A stretch of 14,448 nucleotides of DNA. Origin: an uncultured Anaerostipes sp. (GTDB lineage: Bacteria > Bacillota > Clostridia > Lachnospirales > Lachnospiraceae). The notes below the pieces were generated by a model that was not told the DNA's origin, ran no database searches, and saw only the letters and a list, made by a program, of their open reading frames with translations. The stretch spans positions 1-14,448 of the forward strand of contig CAAEIR010000382.1 in assembly GCA_900756035.1 (NCBI GenBank), in the 5' to 3' direction. Shown here piece by piece: positions 1-7,736 of this stretch; the stretch's first letter is position 1; each line of letters begins with the position of its first letter. The translations under genes and the position numbers were made by a program.

Positions 1-1
1 C

Positions 2-1382
2 CATAGAGAATTCATGGCTGGTATCAGCCAATTAGTGGGCGGGAGCTTTAAAGCCTGATTTTTTTGCTCCGTTTATTTTGGGAATCGGAGCTTTTATTCT
101 GACCTTTTCCAACAGGCAGAAACTGACCCAGAAAGCAGAGATCGCAGTAGGATTTGGTATTTTGTTTATCGGACTTTCAGCAATGTCAGGTTCTATTGGA
201 GTATATCAGGACAGTCCGATTTTTTATAAAGCGTTCCAGGTACTTGGAAATAATCCGTTTCTAGGAATTTTAGTAGGAGCTGCAGTGACTGCAATTATCC
301 AGAGTTCCTCCGCATCTGTAGGTATTTTGCAGACATTGGCAATGCGGGGAATTGTAAATTGGCGTTCTGCGATCTTTATCACACTGGGACAGAATATCGG
401 TACATGTGTTACTGCAATCTTATCCAGTGCAGGTGCCAATAAAACTGCAAAAAGAGCTGCCGTAATACATTTAAGTTTTAATGTGATCGGAGCAGCTGTC
501 TATGGTGTGATTATGACAATTTTCTTTAGCATATTCAACGATTTGGCAATGCAGCATATTACAAGTACACAGATTTCAATTTTCCACTCTATTTTCAATA
601 TTTCAGTGACGATCCTTTTATTCCCATTTGCAAATGCACTGGTGAAACTTTCAGGATTGATCATCCGTGAAGATGCAGAAGAAGAGGAAGAAGAGGAACC
701 GGAAGAAAAAGTATTAAGACATTTAGATCCACGTATCCTTGAGACACCTGCATTTGCAGTAGAAAATGCAGTAAAAGAAGTGGTTCGAATGGGAGAGATT
801 GTTTTAAAGAACCTTAGCAGAATAGTCAAGGAGGCAGTCAGTGATCATCCACGACAGAAAAAAATTGAGAAAGTACATCAGGACGAACAGGTTATCAATC
901 ATTTGGAACCGATGATTACAGAATACCTGATTAAGATCAGTCATCTGGCTCTTACAGAAAAAGAGATGAAGGTAGTTAATAACCTCTTTGATTCAATTAC
1001 CGATATAGAGCGTGCAGGAGATCATGTAGAGAATATTGCAAACTATTTGCAGCATATCAAGGACATGGATACCAGGATTACCCCAGATGCGGCACAGGAA
1101 TTAGAGGAGATGAATGAAAATGTAAGAGGTGCTCTGGAATCTGCGATTCAGGCAGTCGGATACGATGATATAGAAAAAGCCAATAGCGCAATCACATATG
1201 AAAAAGAAGTTCTGAGAATGAAAAAGCAGATTCGAAAGAAACATATTTCACGTATGAAACAGGGAAGCTGTGCACCGGAGACAGGTGTTTATTTCTTAGA
1301 TATTGTTTCAAGTATGGAAAGAATTTCCGGATATGCGGATACCATTGCAAGGTATATTTTGGAACAGAATGAAGAAAACTAG
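2..1382 (+). CDS. Na/Pi cotransporter family protein, 5' partial, with apparent frameshift near its visible start
   Basis: Likely a membrane sodium-dependent phosphate transporter of the NptA/YjbB type: a Na/Pi-cotransporter membrane domain fused to a PhoU-like cytoplasmic helical domain. Counting from a TTG at 78, the protein shows hydrophobic segments to about residue 190, the family signature QSSSASVG at 75-82 and a second repeat motif QNIGTCVTA. A very acidic linker (run of Glu) lies near 195-213, followed by a helical PhoU-like region to residue 434. The first inverted repeat of the family (over 100 residues) should precede this, so the TTG is not the true start. Family-like sequence continues upstream (LKPDFFAPF) but meets TAG at 33-35. 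The other frame reads MAGISQLVGGSFK from 14 and stops at 56-58. Dropping one base near 50 joins them as GGSFKPDFFAPFILG. This may be a real frameshift or an error at the sequence edge. The family call is firm; phosphate as substrate is inferred. Confidence 0.8.
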
Positions 1383-1515
1383 CAAATATTAAAACAGATT
1401 ATGTTTGAAAAATCTGGAAATTGTTTTATTCAATGTGTTGAAGAATGAGAGAAAATTTTGGTGAAATTGTACAAAACTATTTTATTGTATACATGATAAA
1501 AATACTAAAATTCCC

Positions 1516-1544
1516 TTGAATTTTTTAGCAGTATTGTTTAAAAT
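1516..1544 (+). promoter_or_regulatory. sigma-A promoter of gap
   Basis: TTGAAT (1516-1521) and TAAAAT (1539-1544) are separated by 17 bases, a good housekeeping promoter about 80 bases before the gap start codon. The predicted transcript starts near 1551 and has a leader of about 70 bases. A TTGTAC at 1467-1472 further upstream has no convincing -10 partner at proper spacing. The rest of the 240-base gap after the transporter gene (1383-1622) is AT-rich; I saw only weak hairpins there and no clear terminator. Confidence 0.6.
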
Positions 1545-1622
1545 AAAAAGGAAGTTTGTCAATAGATTAACAGAATTGGCAAATCCATCAAATTAATTAA
1601 TCAAGACTTAGGAGGAATTGAG

Positions 1623-2636
1623 ATGGCAGTTAAAGTAGCAATTAATGGATTTGGACGTATTGGACGTCTTGCATTCAGACAGATGTTCGGAGCAGAAGGA
1701 TATGAAGTTGTAGCAATCAACGATTTAACATCTCCAAAGATGCTTGCACACCTGTTAAAATATGATTCTTCACAGGGAACATACGCATTAGCTGACAAAG
1801 TAGAAGCAACAGATGATTCTATCATCGTTGACGGAACAGAAATCAAAATTTATGCTGAAGCTGATGCTGCAAAACTTCCATGGGGAGAAATTGGTGTAGA
1901 TGTTGTTCTTGAGTGTACAGGATTCTATACATCAAAAGATAAAGCATCTGCTCATATTGAAGCAGGAGCTAGAAAGGTTGTTATCTCTGCACCAGCAGGA
2001 AATGATCTTCCAACAATCGTTTATAATGTAAACCATGATGAACTGAAAGCTGAAGATACAGTAATCTCTGCAGCTTCTTGTACAACAAACTGCTTAGCAC
2101 CTATGGCAAAAGCTCTTAATGATCTTGCTAAGATTAAATCTGGAATTATGTGTACAATCCATGCTTACACAGGAGATCAGATGACTCTTGACGGACCACA
2201 GAGAAAAGGAGATTTAAGAAGATCTCGTGCAGCTGCAGTTAATATCGTACCTAACTCAACAGGTGCAGCAAAAGCAATCGGACTTGTTATTCCAGAATTA
2301 AATGGAAAATTAATCGGAGCTGCTCAGCGTGTTCCAACTCCTACAGGATCTACAACAATCTTAACAGCAGTTGTTGAAGGAAATGTAACAGTTGATGAAA
2401 TCAACGCAGCAATGAAAGCAGCATCTACAGAATCTTTCGGATATAACACAGACGAAATCGTTTCTAGCGACATCGTTGGAATGAGATATGGTTCTTTATT
2501 CGATGCTACACAGACAATGGTTCTTCCATTAGAGAATGGAACAACAGAGGTTCAGGTTGTATCTTGGTATGATAATGAAAACTCTTACACAAGCCAGATG
2601 GTAAGAACAATCAAATACTTTGCTGAATTGGCTTAA
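1623..2636 (+). CDS. gap: type I glyceraldehyde-3-phosphate dehydrogenase
   Basis: Catalyses the phosphorylating, NAD-dependent oxidation of glyceraldehyde-3-phosphate to 1,3-bisphosphoglycerate in cytosolic glycolysis. The 337-residue length is usual for the family. The N-terminus has the Rossmann motif INGFGRIGR (7-15), and Asp34 in AINDLTSP is typical of NAD-preferring enzymes. The active site SCTTNCLAP has the nucleophile Cys153, paired with His180 in CTIHAYTGDQ. The substrate-binding segment RSRAAAVNIVPNSTGAAKA follows, and the C-terminal WYDNENSYTSQM is canonical. The start is set by a strong AGGAGG (1610-1615) seven bases upstream. Codon use is strongly biased (ACA, GGA, AGA, GCA), as expected of an abundant protein. 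It has its own promoter and terminator, so it is probably a single-gene transcript ahead of pgk-tpiA. Confidence 0.98.
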   Translation: MAVKVAINGFGRIGRLAFRQMFGAEGYEVVAINDLTSPKMLAHLLKYDSSQGTYALADKVEATDDSIIVDGTEIKIYAEADAAKLPWGEIGVDVVLECTGFYTSKDKASAHIEAGARKVVISAPAGNDLPTIVYNVNHDELKAEDTVISAASCTTNCLAPMAKALNDLAKIKSGIMCTIHAYTGDQMTLDGPQRKGDLRRSRAAAVNIVPNSTGAAKAIGLVIPELNGKLIGAAQRVPTPTGSTTILTAVVEGNVTVDEINAAMKAASTESFGYNTDEIVSSDIVGMRYGSLFDATQTMVLPLENGTTEVQVVSWYDNENSYTSQMVRTIKYFAELA

Positions 2637-2691
2637 TTTGATAGTGAATGAGGACAAACCTGTATTTGATACAGTGTGATAAGACTCAACT

Positions 2692-2725
2692 GGGGTCCGG
2701 TCTTTTTGGACCGGATCCCTTTTTT
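2692..2725 (+). terminator. rho-independent terminator after gap
   Basis: Eleven-pair stem (2692-2702 with 2709-2719, including one G-T pair), six-base loop, then six T at 2720-2725. It lies 55 bases after the gap stop codon and should separate gap from pgk. A smaller six-pair hairpin (CTGTAT/ATACAG, 2660-2674) lies between the stop codon and the terminator; I assign it no function. Confidence 0.9.
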
Positions 2726-2769
2726 CATTTCACAAGGAAATTCCAAAGAGGTCTTTGTGGAATAAAATG

Positions 2770-2783
2770 CGCTTTATAAAGCG
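2770..2783. promoter_or_regulatory. perfect 14-base palindrome in the pgk leader region
   Basis: CGCTTTATAAAGCG reads the same on both strands and lies nine bases before the pgk ribosome-binding site. It could be an operator for a dimeric regulator or a small hairpin close to the ribosome-binding site. I could not identify a convincing pgk promoter: TAAAAT at 2763-2768 has only a weak -35 partner. The function is therefore open. Confidence 0.35.
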
Positions 2784-2809
2784 TAAAATCTTAGGAGGAA
2801 ATACGAAAC

Positions 2810-4015
2810 ATGTTAAATAAAAAATCTGTAGATGACATTAATGTAGCTGGAAAGAAAGTCTTAGTACGTTGTGATTTCAACGTGCCGTTAAAAGACGGAC
2901 AGATTACAGACGAAAACCGTCTGGTTGCTGCACTTCCAACAATTAAAAAACTGATTGCTGACGGTGGAAAAGTAATTCTTTGTTCCCATTTAGGAAAACC
3001 GAAAGGGGAGCCAAAACCGGAATTATCCCTTGCGCCGGTAGCTGTACGTTTAAGTGAGCTGTTAGGACAGGAAGTAAAATTTGCAGCAGACGATAATGTT
3101 GTCGGAGATAATGCAAAAGCAGCAGTTGCTGCTATGAAAGATGGAGAAGTTGTTCTTCTTCAGAATACTCGTTACAGAGCAGAGGAAACAAAGAACGGAG
3201 AAGCATTTAGCAAAGATCTTGCAAGTCTGTGTGATGTATTTGTAAACGATGCATTTGGTACTGCTCATAGAGCACACTGCTCTAACGTTGGTGTCACAGA
3301 ATATGTTGATACTGCAGTAGTTGGTTATTTAATGCAGAAAGAGATTGATTTCTTAGGAAATGCTGTAAATAATCCGGAAAGACCTATGGTTGCCATCTTA
3401 GGTGGAGCAAAAGTTGCAGATAAGTTAAAAGTAATTGATAACCTTCTTGAAAAATGTGATACACTGATCATCGGTGGTGGAATGGCTTATACATTCTTAA
3501 AAGCAAAAGGATATGAAGTTGGAACATCTCTGGTAGATGATGAAAAGATTGATTATTGTAAAGAAATGATGGATAAAGCGGAAAAATTAGGAAAGAATCT
3601 GTTCCTTCCGGTTGATACAACAATTGCAAAAGATTTCCCTAATCCAATTGATGCTGAGATCGAAGTATCTGTTGTACCTTCCAATGAGATTCCGGCAGAC
3701 ATGATGGGGCTGGACATCGGAACTAAGACAGCAGCAAAATTTGCAGAAGCAGTAAAAACTGCAAAGACTGTTGTATGGAACGGACCAATGGGTGTATTTG
3801 AGAATCCGATTCTTGCAAAAGGAACAATTGCAGTAGCAGAATCTTTAGCAGAGACAGAAGCTACAACAATCATCGGTGGTGGAGACTCCGCAGCAGCAGT
3901 AAACCAGTTAGGATTCGGAGATAAGATGACTCATATCTCAACAGGTGGTGGAGCATCTCTGGAATTCTTAGAAGGAAAAGAACTTCCTGGTGTTGTTGCA
4001 GCCAACGACAAATAA
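2810..4015 (+). CDS. pgk: phosphoglycerate kinase
   Basis: Transfers phosphate from 1,3-bisphosphoglycerate to ADP, the first ATP-yielding step of glycolysis, in the cytosol. At 401 residues it has the usual bacterial length and both domains. The N-terminal substrate domain shows RCDFNVPL (20-27), SHLGKPKG (59-66) and FVNDAFGTAHR. The C-terminal nucleotide domain shows GGAKVADK (198-205), WNGPMGVFE (323-331) and the phosphate-binding glycine loop GGGDS (356-360). The start ATG has an AGGAGG at 2793-2798, about 11 bases upstream. It follows the gap terminator and is 74 bases ahead of tpiA. No terminator is seen between them, so pgk-tpiA is probably one transcript. Codon use is strongly biased, like gap. 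Confidence 0.98.
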   Translation: MLNKKSVDDINVAGKKVLVRCDFNVPLKDGQITDENRLVAALPTIKKLIADGGKVILCSHLGKPKGEPKPELSLAPVAVRLSELLGQEVKFAADDNVVGDNAKAAVAAMKDGEVVLLQNTRYRAEETKNGEAFSKDLASLCDVFVNDAFGTAHRAHCSNVGVTEYVDTAVVGYLMQKEIDFLGNAVNNPERPMVAILGGAKVADKLKVIDNLLEKCDTLIIGGGMAYTFLKAKGYEVGTSLVDDEKIDYCKEMMDKAEKLGKNLFLPVDTTIAKDFPNPIDAEIEVSVVPSNEIPADMMGLDIGTKTAAKFAEAVKTAKTVVWNGPMGVFENPILAKGTIAVAESLAETEATTIIGGGDSAAAVNQLGFGDKMTHISTGGGASLEFLEGKELPGVVAANDK

Positions 4016-4089
4016 GAATTAAGTGTTTAGTTCAAACTGCAGATGACAAGTAAAGTATATAATAATTTTAAGAAAGAAGGATAAGTTTT

Positions 4090-4836
4090 ATGCGTAAGAC
4101 AATCGTAGCAGGAAACTGGAAAATGAACAAAACTCCCAGTGAGGCAAAAGCTTTAATCGAAGAATTAAAACCATTAGTAGCAAGTGAGACTTCTGATGTA
4201 GTATTCTGTGTACCAGCAATCGACATTCCGGCAGCAATCGAAGCAGCAGCAGGAAGCAACATTGAAATCGGTGCAGAGAATATGTACTTTGAAGAGAGTG
4301 GTGCTTACACAGGAGAAATCGCTCCAAATATGTTAACAGATCTTGGAGTAAAATATGTAATCATTGGACATTCTGAGAGAAGAGAATATTTTGCAGAGAC
4401 AGACGAAACTGTAAATAAAAAAGTATTAAAAGCTTTTGAACATGGAATTACACCAATCGTCTGCTGTGGAGAAACTCTTGCTCAGAGAGAACAGGGAGTT
4501 ACAATTGACTTTGTTCGCCAGCAGATTAAGATTGCATTCCAGGGAGTTACAGCAGATCAGGCAAAGACTGCAGTAATCGCTTACGAACCAATCTGGGCAA
4601 TTGGAACTGGTAAAGTTGCAACAACAGAGCAGGCTCAGGAAGTTTGCGCAGCAATTCGTGTATGTATTGCAGAAGTATATGATGAAGCTACAGCAGAAGC
4701 AATCCGCATTCAGTATGGTGGATCTGTATCTGCAGACAGTGCGCCAGAATTATTCGCTCAGCCGGATATCGATGGTGGATTAGTAGGTGGTGCTTCATTA
4801 AAACCAGACTTTGGTAAAATTGTGAACTACAAATAA
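4090..4836 (+). CDS. tpiA: triose-phosphate isomerase
   Basis: Interconverts dihydroxyacetone phosphate and glyceraldehyde-3-phosphate, feeding both halves of fructose-1,6-bisphosphate into lower glycolysis. The 248-residue TIM barrel has all catalytic residues: Lys11 in GNWKMN (8-13), His94 in IIGHSERRE, and Glu166 in AYEPIWAIGTGK, which also contains the mobile loop 6. The phosphate-binding IQYGGSV is at 207-213. The start ATG has GAAGG (4076-4080) nine bases upstream. The 74-base spacer after pgk contains a TATAAT at 4058-4063 but no matching -35 element, so I favour co-transcription with pgk. A strong terminator ends the unit. Confidence 0.98.
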   Translation: MRKTIVAGNWKMNKTPSEAKALIEELKPLVASETSDVVFCVPAIDIPAAIEAAAGSNIEIGAENMYFEESGAYTGEIAPNMLTDLGVKYVIIGHSERREYFAETDETVNKKVLKAFEHGITPIVCCGETLAQREQGVTIDFVRQQIKIAFQGVTADQAKTAVIAYEPIWAIGTGKVATTEQAQEVCAAIRVCIAEVYDEATAEAIRIQYGGSVSADSAPELFAQPDIDGGLVGGASLKPDFGKIVNYK

Positions 4837-4857
4837 TTTGATTAATTATGAGATGGG

Positions 4858-4898
4858 TCCCGCAAGTATGTATCTTCATGCTTGCGGGATTTCTTTTT
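4858..4898 (+). terminator. rho-independent terminator after tpiA
   Basis: Thirteen-pair stem (4858-4870 with 4877-4889, one G-T pair) with a six-base loop, followed by a T-rich tail (4890-4898). It lies 21 bases after the tpiA stop codon. There is no T tract on the opposite strand, so it is not an obvious terminator for the - strand gene that ends at 4908. Confidence 0.9.
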
Positions 4899-4907
4899 AT
4901 AAGATAT

Positions 4908-5462
4908 TTAGTCTAAAACATGATTCATAAACTGAATGATTCCGGCTTCTACGTCATTTTTGATGCTTGCATAGTTGTGAATTTCATGTCGATATCCGGA
5001 GTATACTTTTGTTGTTACATTATGCCCGGTTTGATACAGCCAGTTGCTTACTTCATAAACACCTTTTCCATATTCACCTACCGGATCCTGATCGCCGCCG
5101 ATGTTGTAAATCGGAAGATCTGTCGGCACTTTTTCTGCCCACTGTGTTCCGATAATTACCTGCATCATCTGTACAAAATAGAGCAGAGACTGATTGGTGG
5201 TTGGTTTGGTGAATGCATCAAAAGGATCTTCTGCATGATCTTTTTGTACATAAGGGTCGGCGCAGATCCATTCATTTCCGATACTTACATCGCCGCAGCG
5301 CTCACACATCCAGCCCAGAAGTTCAGCCGTAAACTGAGGATCAGACTCTTTTCCTTTTCCGTCATCGACTGCCTTTTGAAGAGCGGTTTCAGCAGTATCT
5401 GCACCACGAAAGATTCCGGCAGTACCGCAGATGGTATATGATTGAGCTGGCGCATAGCCCAC
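4908..5462 (-). pseudogene. alpha/beta hydrolase (serine aminopeptidase / monoglyceride lipase-like), C-terminal remnant
   Basis: The 184 codons match the C-terminal half of the Hydrolase_4 / lysophospholipase family. GGDQDPVGEYGKGV (charge-relay Asp) and GYRHEIHNY (catalytic His) are spaced as in that family, and ICGTAG near the start resembles the strand after the nucleophile elbow. The nucleophile motif GxSxG and roughly the first 120-150 residues of a usual protein of about 310 residues are missing. The reading frame opens at a GTG (5460-5462) with no ribosome-binding site, just after an in-frame stop at 5466-5468. Beyond that point the sequence belongs to a different gene on the other strand. 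Without the nucleophile serine the fragment should not be catalytic. The truncation is seen directly; the substrate of the ancestral enzyme is unknown. It lies tail-to-tail with tpiA. Confidence 0.8.
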
Positions 5463-7664
5463 AGATCAGTGTCTGCTGTGAAGGGATTGAATTTGAAGAA
5501 GAGCTGGAATGTCTGAATAAATTGCAGCCGGAGATTTTGCAGGAATTTTGCTATCGCCAATTACATAATCCTTATTTGAAGGAGGATGTGTTTATTCGGG
5601 AAAAATTAATGTACTGGTATGGCAGAGAGTGCAGATTGGTCTTTGCAAGAACTTTGGATAAAGGGGATCGATGGCTGAATCAGCAAAGAAGCGACGATCT
5701 CTATGTTTCAGACCAGGTAATTCGGCTCATGGAGTGCAGCGGAAAATCGCAGGAAATCCAACAGACAGTGAATATTGTACTTCAGCATGTGGCACGATTT
5801 TATGAGGCAGATCGAACATATTTGTATTTATATCAGGGAGAAATGGATGTCTGGCAGAATGTCGGTGAATATCAGGCACCGGGGATCATACCGAGAGCTC
5901 AGTGTCATCAAACGGTTGAATCAGGATTTCTTCTGCCCTGGATTGAGATTTTAAAAAAGAATAAAGATACGGTGATTTTAAAAAGGGATGCTTTAGGACA
6001 AAATAAGCGTGAGCTGATAAAGGCTATGCAGATACAGGGAGTAGAAGACATTCTTTTGTGCAGTCTGTGGAAAGATCAGCAATTAGTCGGATTTATCGGA
6101 GCAGATCAGGGGCATCGTTTTATGAATCGAAAAGTAATGATGAAAAAGGCGGCACAGATGCTGGAACTTCAATTTACAAAAGAGGAGGTGTCTGGAGAAG
6201 ATCTGCAAAACGAGTTTTCAGATTTCAAAATGAGCTTGAATATTTTGGATATGACGATTTTAGGACTGTGGATTATTAAGATAGATTCGGAGCGGAAGTA
6301 TTTTCGAATGATTGCAAATAAAACGATGAAAAAAGTGCTTGGTGCACCGGATGGACTGTCACCGGAGGAATATTATGAACATTGGTACAGCAGAATCAAT
6401 GAAGGATATTATCATTATGTCAACCAGGGTGTGGAGTCAATGATTACAACAGGGGAGGTTGTTCAGCTTGAGTATACATGGAAACATCCGCAACGAGGCG
6501 AAGTCGTAGTTCGATGTGTGGGGGCTATGTCAGGAAATCAGAATGGTGAGATCACTCTGGAGGGATACCACAGAGTGATTGATGATATGGAGCAGACACA
6601 ATATCTTTCTCGAAACTATGAAAATGAGATTTTTGAATTCCATGAGATGCGTAGCATGATTTATTTTCACAGTGCAAGAAACCTGATCTTCGGGGGGAGA
6701 AAAGAAGGAAGAAGGATTTCCGGAGTCATGGATTCGCAGAGGAATCGTACATCCGTATTTTGTGGAAGAATTCCGAAAAATGTTTCATCAGGTAGATCAA
6801 AAAGAGCAGAACCAGTCAGCTCATATGATGTTTCAAAATGACGGAATTGTGATTTCAGCAGGTGGTCTATGGGAAACCTATAGAGAAAACAAAGAAGAAC
6901 CTTATGTTTTCCGGGATTTTGCAAAAAGGTTGATTGATCAGATCGCAGAGGATGCAGATAAAGAAAAATACAAAGAACATTTGAAGATTGAGAATCTGAA
7001 GGCGGGATTTCGTTCCGGAGTCAATAATCTCTCTTTTCAGTATCAAAAAAGAGAAGGAAGCAGTGTTCTCTGGAGAGAATTAGTAGTTCATTTGTTTCAG
7101 GAAGAATATACAGAAGATATGTATGCCTTGATTTATCAGAAAAATATACATACAGAGAAAAAATTGGCGCTGGAAAATGAAAGAGCAGCCAGATATGATT
7201 CTTTGACCAATGTCTTAAACCAGTCTACCTTTGAAAAACAGATGAATGCATATGTTCAGGCTATGAAGCCAGGAGAAGTTTGTGCGTTCCTGTTGTTTGA
7301 TATTGATGATTTTAAACAGGTAAATGACACCCGGGGCCATTTAGAAGGCGATCATATGTTAAGAGAATTGACAGAAGTGTTGGAGAATTCTTTCCGCAGT
7401 ACCGATTTGATCGGACGTCTGGGAGAAGATGAATTTATGGTTTTTGTGCGAAACATAAAATCAGAAAAAATCCTGCGGAAAAAACTTGATAAAATGTACC
7501 AGCGGATGCAAAAAGGAGAGAATGAACTTTCGTGCAGCTGCGGCATTTGTATGATCCAAAAAGATAACTTCCAGTATATGTATTGTCTGAAACGGGCAGA
7601 CGAAGCCTTGTATGAGAGTAAGCGAAGTGGTAAGAATCATTATACATTCGCAATCTCTAGTTGA
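5438..7664 (+). pseudogene. EAL(tail)-GAF-PAS-GGDEF cyclic-di-GMP signalling protein, 5'-truncated and frameshifted
   Basis: Remnant of a large cyclic-di-GMP signalling protein. Counting from an ATG at 5438, CCEGIEFEEELECLNKL (13-29) matches the last conserved block of EAL phosphodiesterase domains (usually EGVE...LxxLGC...QG). The preceding 200 or so EAL residues are absent. A GAF-like sensor domain follows (about 105-240), then a PAS-like domain (about 255-385). The frame breaks at a run of six G (6692-6697). Removing one G joins it to the next frame (IFGGEKKEEGFPESWIRRG), which continues through a second PAS-like region into a GGDEF domain. There DxLT, DIDDFKQVND, GHLEGD and ADEALYESKRSG are conserved, but the signature is GEDEF (7422-7436) rather than GGDEF. 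With no EAL body, no native start and a frameshift, it is probably not functional. A phase-variable G tract or a sequencing error could explain the frameshift but not the missing 5' end. Confidence 0.8.
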
Positions 7665-7689
7665 ATTTCGTGAAAAGAATCGTTATAAT
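7661..7689 (+). promoter_or_regulatory. sigma-A promoter of gpmI, overlapped by an inverted repeat
   Basis: TTGAAT (7661-7666) and a perfect TATAAT (7684-7689) are 17 bases apart. The -35 element overlaps the stop codon of the GGDEF remnant, so gpmI does not depend on transcription from tpiA or the pseudogene. The -10 element lies within an inverted repeat, CGTTA-6-TAACG (7681-7696), that reaches the expected start of transcription near 7696 and is placed like an operator. The regulator is not known. Confidence 0.75.
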
Positions 7690-7736
7690 ATTAACGGACA
7701 TAAATGAAAAATAAAGATGAGATAAAGGAGATAAAG

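Noticed and set aside
500..829. 109-codon - strand frame with a poly-Ser stretch
   Set aside because: The serines are the antisense of the acidic Glu linker of the Na/Pi transporter; it is a shadow frame.
2637..2691. Riboswitch or T-box leader before pgk
   Set aside because: Only one small six-pair hairpin and the gap terminator are present; no conserved T-box sequence or riboswitch core is recognisable.
4058..4063. Perfect TATAAT upstream of tpiA as a separate promoter
   Set aside because: No -35 element is found at 16-18 bases; nearby TTCAAA is 21 bases away, so it was not called.
4920..5441. 173-codon open frame on the + strand
   Set aside because: It is the antisense of the hydrolase remnant, which has clear family motifs on the - strand. 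The + strand translation has no recognisable domain and no ribosome-binding site.
7704..7736. Earlier in-frame ATG for gpmI
   Set aside because: It has no ribosome-binding site and adds residues not typical of the family; ATG 7737 has AAAGGAG at proper spacing.
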